Assembly: GCA_023664455.1 (NCBI GenBank)
Contig: JAMPFM010000003.1
Span: 41,610-105,609 of the forward strand
Source of the DNA: Blautia sp.
Lineage (GTDB): Bacteria; Bacillota; Clostridia; Lachnospirales; Lachnospiraceae
Length of the DNA stretch: 64,000 nucleotides
Direction: 5' to 3'
A model generated the notes under the pieces. The model did not search any database and was not told where the DNA came from. It saw only the letters and a list, made by a program, of their open reading frames with translations. A program made the position numbers and the translations under genes. Positions 46,753 through 56,162 of the stretch are shown piece by piece (the first letter of the stretch is position 1; every line of letters starts with the position of its first letter).

Positions 46753-48159
46753 ATGGAAGTGGCGGAAATTTATTGGCAGACGGTAGCATATACAGCGGAT
46801 ATTCTGGATATCTGTATAACGGGATATTTTTTATCCCGTTTTGTGAAGCCTTTTTTACAGGGATGTAAACAAATTTATCGAATTGGCGTTGCTTATGGTC
46901 TTGTCATGTTATTTTTATTGTGCATTCCGCAGGAAGTGTCGGGTTCCGTTGCCTCAGCGATTGGCGTAACCGCGGTTTTTCTTATGATGTGTCTGCTGGA
47001 TAAAGGAAAAACCGAGCAGAAAATATTCCTGACAGTCATCTGCTATCTGCTAGACTGGAGTGTATGGGGAATGCTGGTTGCCGTGTGGAATCTGCTTTAT
47101 GCGATTGCAATGTGCCTTCCCATGATACAGGCATCTACAAAGCTGCAGTTTGCGGAATATGTAGTGCGGCAGATTCTGTGGCTTATCATGCACTGTCTGG
47201 TAATGAAACTTTTTATCAGGTTCTTACATAAGGCGTATGGCTGCAAGACAGAAAATATGACAGGAAAAGAACTGGTTCTGACGCTTGCGCCTTTTTGTTC
47301 CCTCATCCTTGGACGGGTGGTATTCCGTTATTTTGTAAATGTCTATGAGATGGATATGCATCAGTATGTCTGGCATAACCATCTTGGTTATCATTTTCTT
47401 TTATTTCTGTATCAGAGCGTTTCTTTTGCTGCCATGCTGACGGTTATCCTGATTTATCAGAGTATCAAAGAAGGGCAGAGAAGGGAAAAAGAAGATGCCG
47501 TACTGGCAAGGCAGTTAGAAGAGGCGAAGCGGCATATAGCGGAAATGGAAAAGCTCTACCGGGATATCCGAAGCCTAAAGCACGATATGGGAAATCATAT
47601 CATGGTTTTAGAGCATCTTTATGGAAAAGCATATCATAATGCGGAAGCGCCTTCCAGGGAAGCGATAGAGGCAGAAGAATACGTGGCGCAGTGGAAACGC
47701 CAGGTTGCGGATACTGCGCCTATTGGAAGCGTGAATAGTGGAAATCCGGTGACAGACATTATTCTGGGTGAAAAAGCGCAGGAAGCGGCGGATAAAAAAA
47801 TTGATTTTCAATATGACTTCCATTATCCTGTCGAAACCAGGCTGAATGCCTTTGATATCAGCGTAATTCTGGGCAATGCGTTGAATAATGCAATCGAAGC
47901 GGCGCAGGAATGTGAAAATCCTTATGTCCATGTGTCGTCTTATCGCAAAAACAATGCTTATATGATAGAAATCAGAAACAGCATCGCGAAAATGAGACCG
48001 CTTGATGAGGAAAGCGGCCTTCCCATAACAGGGAAAAAGGAAGAAGGACACGGTTTCGGACTTATAAACATTCGTAAGATTGCGCAGAAATATTACGGCG
48101 ATATCGTTATAGAACAGCGGGAAGGGGAGTTTTTGCTGGTGGTTATGGTGATGATGTGA
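46753..48159 (+). CDS. GHKL-type sensor kinase (AgrC class)
   Basis: 468 residues: six or seven membrane segments (about 8-240), a coiled coil, an H-box RSLKHDMGNH, and a GHKL ATPase domain (N-box GNALNNAIEAAQ, G-box GHGFGLINIRK). The AgrC pattern fits a peptide or small-molecule sensor; the ligand is unknown. It forms an operon with the LytTR regulator. The ribosome site is poor, suggesting coupling. Confidence 0.92.
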   Translation: MEVAEIYWQTVAYTADILDICITGYFLSRFVKPFLQGCKQIYRIGVAYGLVMLFLLCIPQEVSGSVASAIGVTAVFLMMCLLDKGKTEQKIFLTVICYLLDWSVWGMLVAVWNLLYAIAMCLPMIQASTKLQFAEYVVRQILWLIMHCLVMKLFIRFLHKAYGCKTENMTGKELVLTLAPFCSLILGRVVFRYFVNVYEMDMHQYVWHNHLGYHFLLFLYQSVSFAAMLTVILIYQSIKEGQRREKEDAVLARQLEEAKRHIAEMEKLYRDIRSLKHDMGNHIMVLEHLYGKAYHNAEAPSREAIEAEEYVAQWKRQVADTAPIGSVNSGNPVTDIILGEKAQEAADKKIDFQYDFHYPVETRLNAFDISVILGNALNNAIEAAQECENPYVHVSSYRKNNAYMIEIRNSIAKMRPLDEESGLPITGKKEEGHGFGLINIRKIAQKYYGDIVIEQREGEFLLVVMVMM

Positions 48160-48213
48160 GGATACAGCGTGTGGAAATTTGTGTATAACGTTTTTTCTCT
48201 CTGTCAGCGCTAA

Positions 48214-48242
48214 TTGAAACAATAGGGAAGGCGTGTTATAAT
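48214..48242 (+). promoter_or_regulatory. Promoter of the PIN toxin module
   Basis: TTGAAA (48214-48219), 17 bases, TATAAT (48237-48242), about 90 bases before the toxin start. Confidence 0.65.
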
Positions 48243-48333
48243 ATATGCGAATACAAATGTATATTTATCTGAATGGAAAGTAGGTTTAAAATCAAAATTG
48301 GCGTATGAGAGTAGATTTTGGGAGTGAAACTAT

Positions 48334-48806
48334 ATGCGGAAATTAAAGGTATACTTAGATACATCAGTTATTAGTTATCTGGCTCAGGATGATGCGCCAG
48401 AACGCATGAAAGACACGATAGAATTATGGAAAGATTTTATAAATGGAAAATATGACATATATCTTTCATAACATTGGATGAAATAGAAAAATGTTCTGAG
48501 GATAAACGGGATACGCTATATGATTATTTGAGTGATATAGAGTATACGAAACTTGAAATTAATGCAGAGATTGTGGAGCTGGCACAGAAAATCATTGATA
48601 TGGGTATATTAAGACCAAAGAGTTTTGATGATTGCCAGCATATAGCTGCTGCGGTTGTCAGTGCTTGTGACTGCATTATATCATGGAATTTTAAGCACAT
48701 CGTAAACATTAAGACAATCAGGGGAGTAAGAGCAATTACTAATCTGGAGGGTTATAAAGGGATAGATATTATCAATCCATCTGTATTATTGGAAAGCGAG
48801 GGATGA
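48334..48806 (+). pseudogene. PIN-domain toxin gene broken by a one-base frameshift
   Basis: ATG 48334 (ribosome site GGGAGTG) opens a typical PIN N-terminus with LDTSVISYL carrying the first acidic residue, but stops at 48469-48471. The rest continues in another frame from about 48466 (TLDEIEKCSEDK, then FDDCQHIAAAVV and CDCIISWNF) with the other PIN acidic residues. Adding one base (or removing two) near 48466 restores one protein of about 157 residues. Its end overlaps the next start by ATGA. It is probably inactive unless recoded. Confidence 0.85.
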
Positions 48807-49000
48807 GTATGAATGCATTGGTTATTAGTCCGGATTTTACGATTGAAGATATTCATAAAATCAGAGAGCAGAACTATGAACGGACAAAAGATATGACAGT
48901 AGCAGAAAAGGTAGCATATTATAATAATTCTGGTAAGGAAGCAGAAAGAGAGATTGAACGGCGTAGAGCATTGAAACGAAAGGCTATAGCAAGTGTATAA
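48803..49000 (+). CDS. Antitoxin-like partner of the PIN toxin
   Basis: 65 residues, charged and helical (DIHKIREQNYERTKDMT, EREIERRRALKR). It overlaps the PIN frame by 4 bases; ATG 48809 is a second possible start. Its small size and position after a PIN gene fit an antitoxin, although no DNA-binding motif is clear. It seems to outlive its broken toxin. Confidence 0.65.
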   Translation: MSMNALVISPDFTIEDIHKIREQNYERTKDMTVAEKVAYYNNSGKEAEREIERRRALKRKAIASV

Positions 49001-49136
49001 TGAACTTAACATTTTGAAAAACGGTCGAATTTGTTTAGCCGGAAAACAGAAATACAAAATTGGAAAAAGCGTCAGCGGATGAATAATCATTTGAAGGCGC
49101 TTTCTTTATGTCCTGCAAACACTTAACGATAACTTG

Positions 49137-49403
49137 CTACAAATCAGCTTCAAATCCAAAAAGTCTATTCATATCACAATTTAAAATATGGCAGCAGGCA
49201 TACAAAAGCGATACTGTTGGGTTCTGTGTGCCTTTTTCTATTCTATTATACGAATAAATGGAAACGTCTATTCCTTTTGTCTGAAGCTTGGCAACCATAT
49301 CAGTCTGTTTGATGTTTAATGCTTTGCGCAGCATGGCTATGTTCTTTCCTATATTGATATTATTTACCTGAATGATTCTATCGATACTTTCTTTATTTTT
49401 CAT
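49137..49403 (-). CDS. XRE-family HTH regulator
   Basis: 88 residues, nearly all a Cro/CI-type HTH (IGKNIAMLRKALNIKQ, SYNRIEKGTQNPTVSLL). Function unknown. It lies beyond the end of the kinase gene, on the same strand, after a 183-base gap that contains the kinase terminator. Confidence 0.88.
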   Translation of the reverse strand: MKNKESIDRIIQVNNINIGKNIAMLRKALNIKQTDMVAKLQTKGIDVSIYSYNRIEKGTQNPTVSLLYACCHILNCDMNRLFGFEADL

Positions 49404-49521
49404 GATATTGCACCTCTAAGCAATATAGTATGAAAAGTTTTATAAAAATAATTGCACGAGAATGCAATAAATGATATAATATCAGCACTGGAAAAGCGGG
49501 TATGAGACAACACATCAAAAG

Positions 49522-49549
49522 AAAAAAATTGCCACCATAGTGGTGGCAA
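49522..49549 (-). terminator. Terminator of the kinase transcript
   Basis: On the minus strand, TTGCCACC pairs with GGTGGCAA (49549-49542 with 49536-49529) and is followed by seven T. Confidence 0.9.
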
Positions 49550-49586
49550 CGAAAAGAAAAAGGTATGCTACAATAAAAATATATAG

Positions 49587-50657
49587 TTAAAAAAGGGTTT
49601 CCAACAGAAACAGTGTGAAAAGCAGAAAGATAATAATTGCGAAATTTAGGATTAGCACACCTAAGGAGCGTATAAGCGGGCGCTTATTTGTATGTAAGGG
49701 AGCCAGACGTTGTATATTGCAGTAATTAGAACAGCAAAAGACAATGGAAAGCATTATAAATAAAATGGTAACTCTGTCCAGCCAAAGGTGAAGGATGGAT
49801 GAATCGCTTCCTTCTAGTGACAGACAGAGATAAAAGATAAATGAGTATATGGTGGATGCAATCAGCATTTTCCAAGGAGTTTTTGTCCGAAAACCGGGTG
49901 GAACAAGATTTTTCCATATGACGCGCACACTGCGCTGCGGATTTTGACTATTGCGAGTTTGTAATTTTACAATTTCGTTTTTTAACATTTGGACTGTTTC
50001 AATTCTATCAGACGGATTCATCTCAGTGCATTTTTTAACGATGACGTCAAATATACTTGTCGGGACAGGCAGGGCAGAGGAAAGCTCCTTTAATAAAATG
50101 CCCAGTGCATAGATATCGGTCCGGGGAGTAGAAAAACCAAAACCATATTGTTCGGGAGCGGCATAGCCTTTTGTTCCAAGCAGAATAGTATCATGGTCAG
50201 CAGTGTCAGTTAAATACTTTGCGGCATTGAAATCGATTAAGAACACATGGTTGTATGGAGTTATAATAATGTTTGATGGCTTAATATCTCTGTGGATGAT
50301 GGGCGGTTCGAGAACATGCAGTTTTTCCAGGATGCTGCACAGTTCGACCATAAACTGGACAATTAAATCAAATGTGAGCATTCGGGCGTCGATTATTTCC
50401 TGGAGTGATATACCAGAGATAAATTCTTCAATTAGTGTGAGTTGTCCATTTTCTTCATATATATTATATAGTTTGGGAATGCCGGTTATATGATGCTCCA
50501 ATAAATATTCGTATATATTCAGATTGTATATATCTAATATTTTCCTGATGTATATTTTTCCGCTTTCGCGGTGCTGGACCAGATATATTTTATGTTCGTT
50601 GTTTATGGTTGCAATGGTATTGTAGTAAGAATTTTTAAGGCGTTTTTCATAATCCAT
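49587..50657 (-). CDS. Hanks-type protein kinase with membrane tail
   Basis: 356 residues. A kinase domain (about 10-260) has the catalytic loop HRDIKPSN (Asp124), a DFN in place of DFG (142-144), GTKGYAAPEQ (activation/P+1) and a lysine at 39 in IYIRK. No glycine-rich loop is recognisable. Two or three membrane segments near the C-terminus (about 265-350), so the kinase faces the cytoplasm. ATG 50657 has GGAAGGA 9 bases upstream; a longer TTG start has none. Divergent from the HTH gene at 50714. Confidence 0.88.
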   Translation of the reverse strand: MDYEKRLKNSYYNTIATINNEHKIYLVQHRESGKIYIRKILDIYNLNIYEYLLEHHITGIPKLYNIYEENGQLTLIEEFISGISLQEIIDARMLTFDLIVQFMVELCSILEKLHVLEPPIIHRDIKPSNIIITPYNHVFLIDFNAAKYLTDTADHDTILLGTKGYAAPEQYGFGFSTPRTDIYALGILLKELSSALPVPTSIFDVIVKKCTEMNPSDRIETVQMLKNEIVKLQTRNSQNPQRSVRVIWKNLVPPGFRTKTPWKMLIASTIYSFIFYLCLSLEGSDSSILHLWLDRVTILFIMLSIVFCCSNYCNIQRLAPLHTNKRPLIRSLGVLILNFAIIIFLLFTLFLLETLF

Positions 50658-50713
50658 ACGAATGATTCCTTCCAAATAGTTTGTGATTACATTATATCAG
50701 ATAGGAGTATCTT

Positions 50714-51169
50714 ATGGGAGAGCAAAATACAGATGAATTGGAAAAGGTGTTACAGGGCACCCATATAAAAAACTTTGACGCTTATTGCAAGGAAAATGCA
50801 GGAAGCTTGACGGATGAAGAGTTTACTGTATATATGAAAAATATTTTCAGTGAAAAGAAACTCACTCAACAAATTGTATTTTTACGGGCGGATGTTCCAG
50901 AAAGATATGGTTATAAACTATTGTCTGGCGAAAAAAGAACAAGACAGAGAGATGTCATTCTGAGAATCTGCTATGCGGCGGAAATGTCGTTGGCGCAAAC
51001 GCAGCGTGCACTGAGAAAATATGAGATGCCGGAGCTATATGCAAAGCTGCCAAGAGATGCCTTGCTGATGATTATCTTCAATGAACGTCCGGGAGATATT
51101 ATTGAAGTCAATGAAATACTGATGAAGCACGGAATGGAGGCATTGAGAACAAGCGGATTACAGAGTTGA
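50714..51169 (+). CDS. HTH-like protein next to the kinase
   Basis: 151 residues; the middle (about 55-100, with VFLRADVPERYGYKLLSG and RDVILRICYAAEMSL) looks like an XRE-type helix-turn-helix. The rest is a helical N-terminus and a C-terminal part ending EVNEILMKHGMEAL. No family recognised. It is read outward from the kinase, 57 bases away, with AGGAG before the ATG. It may be a substrate or partner of the kinase. Confidence 0.65.
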   Translation: MGEQNTDELEKVLQGTHIKNFDAYCKENAGSLTDEEFTVYMKNIFSEKKLTQQIVFLRADVPERYGYKLLSGEKRTRQRDVILRICYAAEMSLAQTQRALRKYEMPELYAKLPRDALLMIIFNERPGDIIEVNEILMKHGMEALRTSGLQS

Positions 51170-51209
51170 CAGAAACTATGCAAAATACAGACATGGAGCG
51201 GATGAAGGC

Positions 51210-51611
51210 GTGAACAGAAAAATGATTATGGTTTTACATATTTTATGTCCGATAGCAATCGGTGCACTTGTATATTATCTGGCATCACCTGATGTACTTT
51301 TTATCCAAAAAGCAAAGACTTTCATTGATGTGACAGATAGTGCATTTTTAAGGCTTGTCCGTAATTATCTGGCAGATATGATGTGGGGGTATTCATTGGT
51401 TTTTGCGTTGTTTTATATTATTGGTAATACTACAGCAGACCTTTGGAAAGTCTTAGGGATAGCTTTTCCCTTCTCAGCGGCGATGGAAATGATGCAGAAA
51501 ACATCTTTTATTCCTGGAACATTTGATGTTTTTGATATTTTTGTTGAATTTTTGGCTGAGATAATTGCTGTATCTATTATATATAAATTATATTCAAGGG
51601 AGGAAATTTAA
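51210..51611 (+). CDS. Small membrane protein, VanZ-like
   Basis: 133 residues, about four membrane segments. The pattern RNYLADMMWGYSLVFAL and EMMQKTSFIPGTFDVFDI resembles VanZ-like proteins. GTG start, weak ribosome site. It lies between the HTH protein and a secreted protein on the same strand. Confidence 0.7.
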   Translation: MNRKMIMVLHILCPIAIGALVYYLASPDVLFIQKAKTFIDVTDSAFLRLVRNYLADMMWGYSLVFALFYIIGNTTADLWKVLGIAFPFSAAMEMMQKTSFIPGTFDVFDIFVEFLAEIIAVSIIYKLYSREEI

Positions 51612-51612
51612 G

Positions 51613-52551
51613 ATGAAAAGAAACATGAAACGAATTGCTGCAGTGCTGTGTTTAGTTGTATTTGCAGCAATGGCATTAGGAAGCGGTCAGTCAGGTTCTG
51701 GTGAAGTTAAACAGGTTGTCTCGAACAAAGAAGCCTCAGACAAAGAAGCGGAAACGGCAGATGTTGACGCGGGCGGTTCTGACACTTCAGAGGATTCGTC
51801 AGGCAAAATAGTCACAATTGATGAGCAGGTACTTATTGAGCAGGATGGTCTTGTCATTACTGCAATGGAATATGTTACGGACAGTATCTGGGGCGATGGT
51901 ATTAAGTTGTTGTTAGAAAATAATTCAGATAAAGATGTAACAGTCGGTTGTAATGCATTGATTGTTAACGATTATATGATTACAGATTTATTTTCCTCTA
52001 CAGTTGCCGTTGGAAAAAAAGCAAATGAAACAATGTATCTTTCTAGCACGCAGTTAAACGCAGTGGGAATTGAAAATGTGGGGAAAATCGAGATATATTT
52101 TCATGTGTTTGATTCTTCTACATATGATACACTTTTTGATACGGAATGTGTGACGATACAGACATCTGAATATGCTAATATGGATACTGCGCCGAATGAT
52201 GGAGGAATTGAATTATATAATCAAGATGGTATTAGAATTGTAGGAAAGACAGTTGATGAGAACAGTTTTTGGGGAACGGCAATTCTTTTGTATGTTGAAA
52301 ATACTTCTGGAAAAAATGTAGGCATTTCGGTAGATGATATGTCCATTAATGGGTTTATGATGAGTCCGTTCTTTTCCACGACAGTATATGACGGGAAGAA
52401 ATCTATAGATGATATTACAGTATTTTCAAGCGATTTAGAAGAAAATGGAATTGAGACAATTGAAGAAGTGGAATTGAAATTTCATATTTATGATGCCGAT
52501 TCTTATTCTACGATTACGGATACAGAACCTATTACATTTTCAGCACAGTAG
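51613..52551 (+). CDS. Secreted protein with a duplicated domain
   Basis: 312 residues: an N-terminal signal segment (about 5-24, no lipobox cysteine), an acidic linker, then two similar domains of about 110 residues (each with a DG(L/I)-start, a WG(D/T)-motif, a middle MS-type segment and ends in FH(V/I)(F/Y)D). AGGAGGAAAT upstream; ATG 51613 is 2 bases after the previous stop. No family recognised; the structure suggests an extracytoplasmic beta-rich binding protein. Confidence 0.72.
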   Translation: MKRNMKRIAAVLCLVVFAAMALGSGQSGSGEVKQVVSNKEASDKEAETADVDAGGSDTSEDSSGKIVTIDEQVLIEQDGLVITAMEYVTDSIWGDGIKLLLENNSDKDVTVGCNALIVNDYMITDLFSSTVAVGKKANETMYLSSTQLNAVGIENVGKIEIYFHVFDSSTYDTLFDTECVTIQTSEYANMDTAPNDGGIELYNQDGIRIVGKTVDENSFWGTAILLYVENTSGKNVGISVDDMSINGFMMSPFFSTTVYDGKKSIDDITVFSSDLEENGIETIEEVELKFHIYDADSYSTITDTEPITFSAQ

Positions 52552-52609
52552 TGAGGAAGGTGCAGGATTTGGTTCCATCCTTTTTACGGCTGGTTTACAA
52601 CAAAAAGTG

Positions 52610-52629
52610 GGCGGTTTACAACAACCGCC
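52610..52629 (+). terminator. Hairpin after the secreted-protein gene
   Basis: GGCGGTT (52610-52616) pairs with AACCGCC (52623-52629), with TATATTTTG following. Confidence 0.5.
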
Positions 52630-52689
52630 TATATTTTGTTTCTTTTCCTTCCGAAACAAAAAATAACAAAAGGTAAAGGAGGAAGGATT

Positions 52690-53523
52690 ATGACAATTCA
52701 GGGAGTAAACGGTGTAGGTCCGGGAGCAGCGGCGGGCGTCATGGGTATGGGACAGGCGGATGACCCGCTTAGTAAGGAGCTGCAGCGGAAAATAGCGGAT
52801 GTGCAGAAACAGATGCAGGAGCTTTCCGCCAAAGATGGATATAGCGCCGAGGAAAAGGCGAAGATGCGGCAGGAATTTCAGAAAGAGCTGAATGAATTGA
52901 ACAATCAGCTGCGGCAGCATCAAATCGAAATAAGACGGGAAAAGCAGCAGGAACAGGCAGCCTCTAAAGAAGCGTCCACACAGAACAAGGCGGCGGATAC
53001 AGCCCATAAAGATTCCCAGAAAAACGGGCTTTCCCAGGCAGGCATGGAAAGTATGATTGCGGCGGATGTTTCCATAAAAAATGCAAAGGTGCTAAGCGGC
53101 GTTGCGACGAAGATGGAAGACCGCGCCGGCGTCTTAAATATGGAAATCAAACTGGATGGAAGCAGGGGCGGCGATACGAAAGGAAAAGAAGCAGAACTTG
53201 CAGATATGGAGCAAAAGGCGGCGGACGCAGCTGCATCGGCGCTTGGTACGCTTGCTGATGCAGGGAAAGCTATGGAAGCGGCTGCTAAGACGGAGCAGAC
53301 GGCAGAAAAATCCAAAGATGGAGCGGGAAAAACCGAACGGGCAGCAGAAGAAGGAGAGGATGGAACTGCCAGGACGGAATATACAGCAAAGGGAGCCGTA
53401 AAGGTAGACAATGTAAGCAGGACAGAAAAAGAAGAGGAAGAGAAGGAAAACACGGTACAGGAAGAAAAAGAGGAAAAACGCACGAATACGGAAAGCGGGC
53501 AGGTGGTAGACGTCCGTTTATAA
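52690..53523 (+). CDS. FlxA-like protein
   Basis: 277 residues of low complexity: FlxA-like coiled coil (about 20-80: DPLSKELQRKIADVQKQ) then Ala/Lys/Glu-rich repeats and an acidic tail. FlxA-like proteins occur near flagellar or surface genes in other bacteria, without known biochemistry. ATG 52690 has AAAGGAGG about 7 bases upstream; the frame to 52636 has none. Confidence 0.7.
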   Translation: MTIQGVNGVGPGAAAGVMGMGQADDPLSKELQRKIADVQKQMQELSAKDGYSAEEKAKMRQEFQKELNELNNQLRQHQIEIRREKQQEQAASKEASTQNKAADTAHKDSQKNGLSQAGMESMIAADVSIKNAKVLSGVATKMEDRAGVLNMEIKLDGSRGGDTKGKEAELADMEQKAADAAASALGTLADAGKAMEAAAKTEQTAEKSKDGAGKTERAAEEGEDGTARTEYTAKGAVKVDNVSRTEKEEEEKENTVQEEKEEKRTNTESGQVVDVRL

Positions 53524-53591
53524 AGCCTATCCATAAAGCACTCGCATTTGTGAATCCTTTATAATCTGGCTTTCAACCCTTTGTAATCTGC

Positions 53592-53620
53592 TTGAAAAAA
53601 GGGGCGGTTTAGACTATAAT
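53592..53620 (+). promoter_or_regulatory. Promoter of the debranching-enzyme gene
   Basis: TTGAAA (53592-53597), 17 bases, TATAAT (53615-53620). Transcription would start near 53627, which excludes the in-frame ATG there as the translation start. Confidence 0.7.
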
Positions 53621-53665
53621 AACAGCATGACAGAAGCTAAGACAGCAATGGAAAGGGGAAGCGTC

Positions 53666-55831
53666 ATGGATTTCTTTAAGTCTAAACCGAAACGAGGGGT
53701 AAAATTACAGCCGTTGGACACGATAGACGGTTTCAGGGTTCGTCCGGGATTCTATCATAGGAATGGAGCTGCCGCCACGTCCAACGGCGTTAGTTTTACG
53801 ATTCATTCCTTCGGAGCAACAAGCTGTACGCTGCTGTTGTTTCACCCACATGAAAAAGAGCCATATGCCAGGTTGAAATTTCCGGAATCTTATCATATCG
53901 GGAATACTTATTCCATGTTGGTGTTCGATTTGAAGATTGAAGAATTTGAATACGCGTTTCAACTGGACGGTCCTTATGATAAGGAAAAAGGACTTTTGTT
54001 TAATAAAGAGAATATTTTATTAGACCCCTATGCCAGAGCCGTAACGGGGCAGAAGGATTGGGGGGAACGACCGGAAGGCGGCGGTGGTTTTGTATATCAT
54101 GGCAGAGTCGTGGAAAATAACTTTGACTGGGGAAATATCACGCAATTAGAGCTGCCGATGGAAGATTTGATTATCTACGAGATGCATGTAAGAGGTTTTA
54201 CGAAAGATGATTCTTCCGGGGTGACGGCGAAGGGCACTTATGAGGGGCTGCGCCAGAAAATTCCTTATCTGAAAGATTTGGGCATTAATGCGGTGGAACT
54301 GATGCCGGTTTTTGAATTTGACGAAATGGAAAGCGCGCGGATTGTGGACGGAGAGCAGCTTTATAATTATTGGGGTTATAATACCGTCTGTTTTTTCGCG
54401 CCCAATACGAGCTATACTTCCGTCGTGGAGCATAACCATGAAGGGGATGAATTAAAACAGCTGATTTTTGAGTTAAAAGAAAATGGTATCGAAGTGATTC
54501 TGGACGTGGTATTTAATCATACGGCGGAAGGAAACGAGGATGGTCCCTGTTTTTCTTTTAAAGGAATTGACAACAATATTTATTATATCTTGACGCCGGG
54601 GGGATACTATTACAATTTTAGCGGCTGTGGCAATGTTTTAAACTGTAATCATCCGACGACCCGCAGATTTATCATCGACTGTCTACGTTTCTGGGTGACG
54701 GAGTATCGTGTGGACGGATTCCGATTTGATTTAGCCTCTATTCTTTCCAGGGATCAGAACGGCGCGCCTATGGCGGAACCGCCTATCATACATGAAATTG
54801 CCTGCGACGCGATTCTTGGAAAGGTGAAACTGATTGCGGAAGCATGGGATGCGGGCGGTTTATATCAGGTGGGTAATTTTCCGGCGTTTAGCAGGTGGTC
54901 CGAATGGAATGGCAGATACCGCGACGATATGCGGCGGTTTTTAAAGGGCGATGCAGGAATGGCGGGAACGGCGATTGCCAGAATTACAGGCTCGAAAGAT
55001 ATGTATGACCCCAACATAAGAGGAACGGGGGCGTCTGTTAATTTTTTAACATGCCATGACGGTTTTACGCTTTATGATTTGTACTCCTATGATATGAAGC
55101 ACAATGAAAAGAACGGCTGGAATAATACGGACGGCGACAACAACGGAAACAGTTGGAATTGCGGTGTAGAAGGCGATACAGACAATCCGAAAATCATGGA
55201 TTTGCGTCTGCGTCTGATAAAAAATGCTTTTGCAACGCTGATGTGCAGCCGGGGACCGGCGATGTTCTATGCGGGCGATGAGTTTTGTAACACGCAGTTT
55301 GGAAACAACAACGCATACTGTCAGGATAACATCATATCCTGGCTGGATTGGAACAGGGCGGAAGAATACCAGGAAATACACGACTTTTTCCGTTATATGA
55401 TAGCCTTCCGTAAGAAGTACGCTGTTTTAAGGAAACCGACGAAACAGGCGGCGTGCGGTCTGCCGGATATCAGTATCCATAACGGCTATCCTTGGAACGG
55501 CGGAACGGATTACGACAGCAGATATATCGGAATCATGTATGCGGGCAGGGACGAGCAGGAAACGAAGGACGACGTCGTATTTTATTGTATGAACGCATAC
55601 TGGGAGTGGATTAGCGTCCAGATTCCAACACCGCCGGAAAACATGAAATGGCGGGTTTGCGTCAACACCTTTGCCAAATATGAAGAGGGAAAGGATATAG
55701 GATTGTTGACGGATTTCCAGTACCAATGCCGTCTACAGGTTCCACCCCGGACCGTAGTAGTGTTGGTGGCGGAGTCGGTGAAGGCGTTAGAGGCAGAAGA
55801 AAAAGCAGATTGGAATGGATTAAGAATTTAG
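53666..55831 (+). CDS. glgX: Glycogen debranching / isoamylase-type glycoside hydrolase
   Basis: GH13 enzyme hydrolysing alpha-1,6 bonds in glycogen or limit dextrins. An N-terminal CBM48-like domain (about 30-140) precedes the barrel, with the four conserved regions DVVFNHT, GFRFDLAS (nucleophile Asp), LIAEAWD (acid Glu) and LTCHDG. 721 residues, no signal peptide. ATG 53666 has GGAAAGGGG 8 bases upstream and lies within the transcript of the promoter at 53592. The gene symbol is by similarity to GlgX/TreX; pullulanase-like specificity is possible. Confidence 0.9.
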   Translation: MDFFKSKPKRGVKLQPLDTIDGFRVRPGFYHRNGAAATSNGVSFTIHSFGATSCTLLLFHPHEKEPYARLKFPESYHIGNTYSMLVFDLKIEEFEYAFQLDGPYDKEKGLLFNKENILLDPYARAVTGQKDWGERPEGGGGFVYHGRVVENNFDWGNITQLELPMEDLIIYEMHVRGFTKDDSSGVTAKGTYEGLRQKIPYLKDLGINAVELMPVFEFDEMESARIVDGEQLYNYWGYNTVCFFAPNTSYTSVVEHNHEGDELKQLIFELKENGIEVILDVVFNHTAEGNEDGPCFSFKGIDNNIYYILTPGGYYYNFSGCGNVLNCNHPTTRRFIIDCLRFWVTEYRVDGFRFDLASILSRDQNGAPMAEPPIIHEIACDAILGKVKLIAEAWDAGGLYQVGNFPAFSRWSEWNGRYRDDMRRFLKGDAGMAGTAIARITGSKDMYDPNIRGTGASVNFLTCHDGFTLYDLYSYDMKHNEKNGWNNTDGDNNGNSWNCGVEGDTDNPKIMDLRLRLIKNAFATLMCSRGPAMFYAGDEFCNTQFGNNNAYCQDNIISWLDWNRAEEYQEIHDFFRYMIAFRKKYAVLRKPTKQAACGLPDISIHNGYPWNGGTDYDSRYIGIMYAGRDEQETKDDVVFYCMNAYWEWISVQIPTPPENMKWRVCVNTFAKYEEGKDIGLLTDFQYQCRLQVPPRTVVVLVAESVKALEAEEKADWNGLRI

Positions 55832-55870
55832 TCGCATAAGAGGAAATTAATATAAGAGGAAATTGACATG

Positions 55871-55910
55871 AAAAAGGTATCCTGGAAGGTGTTTCCAAGA
55901 TACCTTTTTT
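55871..55910. terminator. Bidirectional terminator
   Basis: GGTATC (55876-55881) pairs with GATACC (55899-55904), with TGGA/TCCA inside, five A before and six T after. It can end the debranching gene on + and the small ORF on -. Confidence 0.85.
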
Positions 55911-55916
55911 CAGAAG

Positions 55917-55971
55917 GTGCGCCTAACAGCGCACGTTTCCAACGTAATTGCGGGCTTAACAGTATTCCCGC
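55917..55971. repeat. Two consecutive hairpins
   Basis: GTGCGC with GCGCAC (55917-55922 with 55929-55934) and GCGGG with CCCGC (55950-55954 with 55967-55971). The loops share TAACAG. The second overlaps the 3' end of the minus-strand ORF. Confidence 0.6.
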
Positions 55972-56162
55972 ATATTAATGAAATTGTAATAAGGAAGAGC
56001 ATTCCTCGTGTACCCGCTTGTACAAATGCGGATTTCTTTCTGCTGTTCCTTTTCACATGCCTCGTCAAATATTTCAAGGAACTTTTTTGAAACGTTTGAT
56101 GGGTTCTGCTTGGACTGGTGTTTTTTCTCGTCGGAAGAAGCCTTCCTAAGAGGCGGTATCAC
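55956..56162 (-). CDS. Small protein of unknown function
   Basis: 68 residues from GTG 56162, ending LPYYNFINMREYC, with FLEIFDEACEKEQQ and RICTSGYTRNAL ahead; this looks like a real small-protein family pattern of Lachnospiraceae, but I have no name for it. A strong AAGGAGG (minus strand, 56222-56216) lies 60 bases upstream with the same frame open between them, yet no ATG, GTG or TTG follows it at normal spacing. The start is therefore unclear; the frame is open back to 56236. Confidence 0.5.
   Translation of the reverse strand: MIPPLRKASSDEKKHQSKQNPSNVSKKFLEIFDEACEKEQQKEIRICTSGYTRNALPYYNFINMREYC

Noticed and set aside
52920-53534. 204-codon minus-strand frame rich in Ser and Ala
   Set aside because: Antisense of the repetitive FlxA-like gene; no ribosome site and low-complexity composition.
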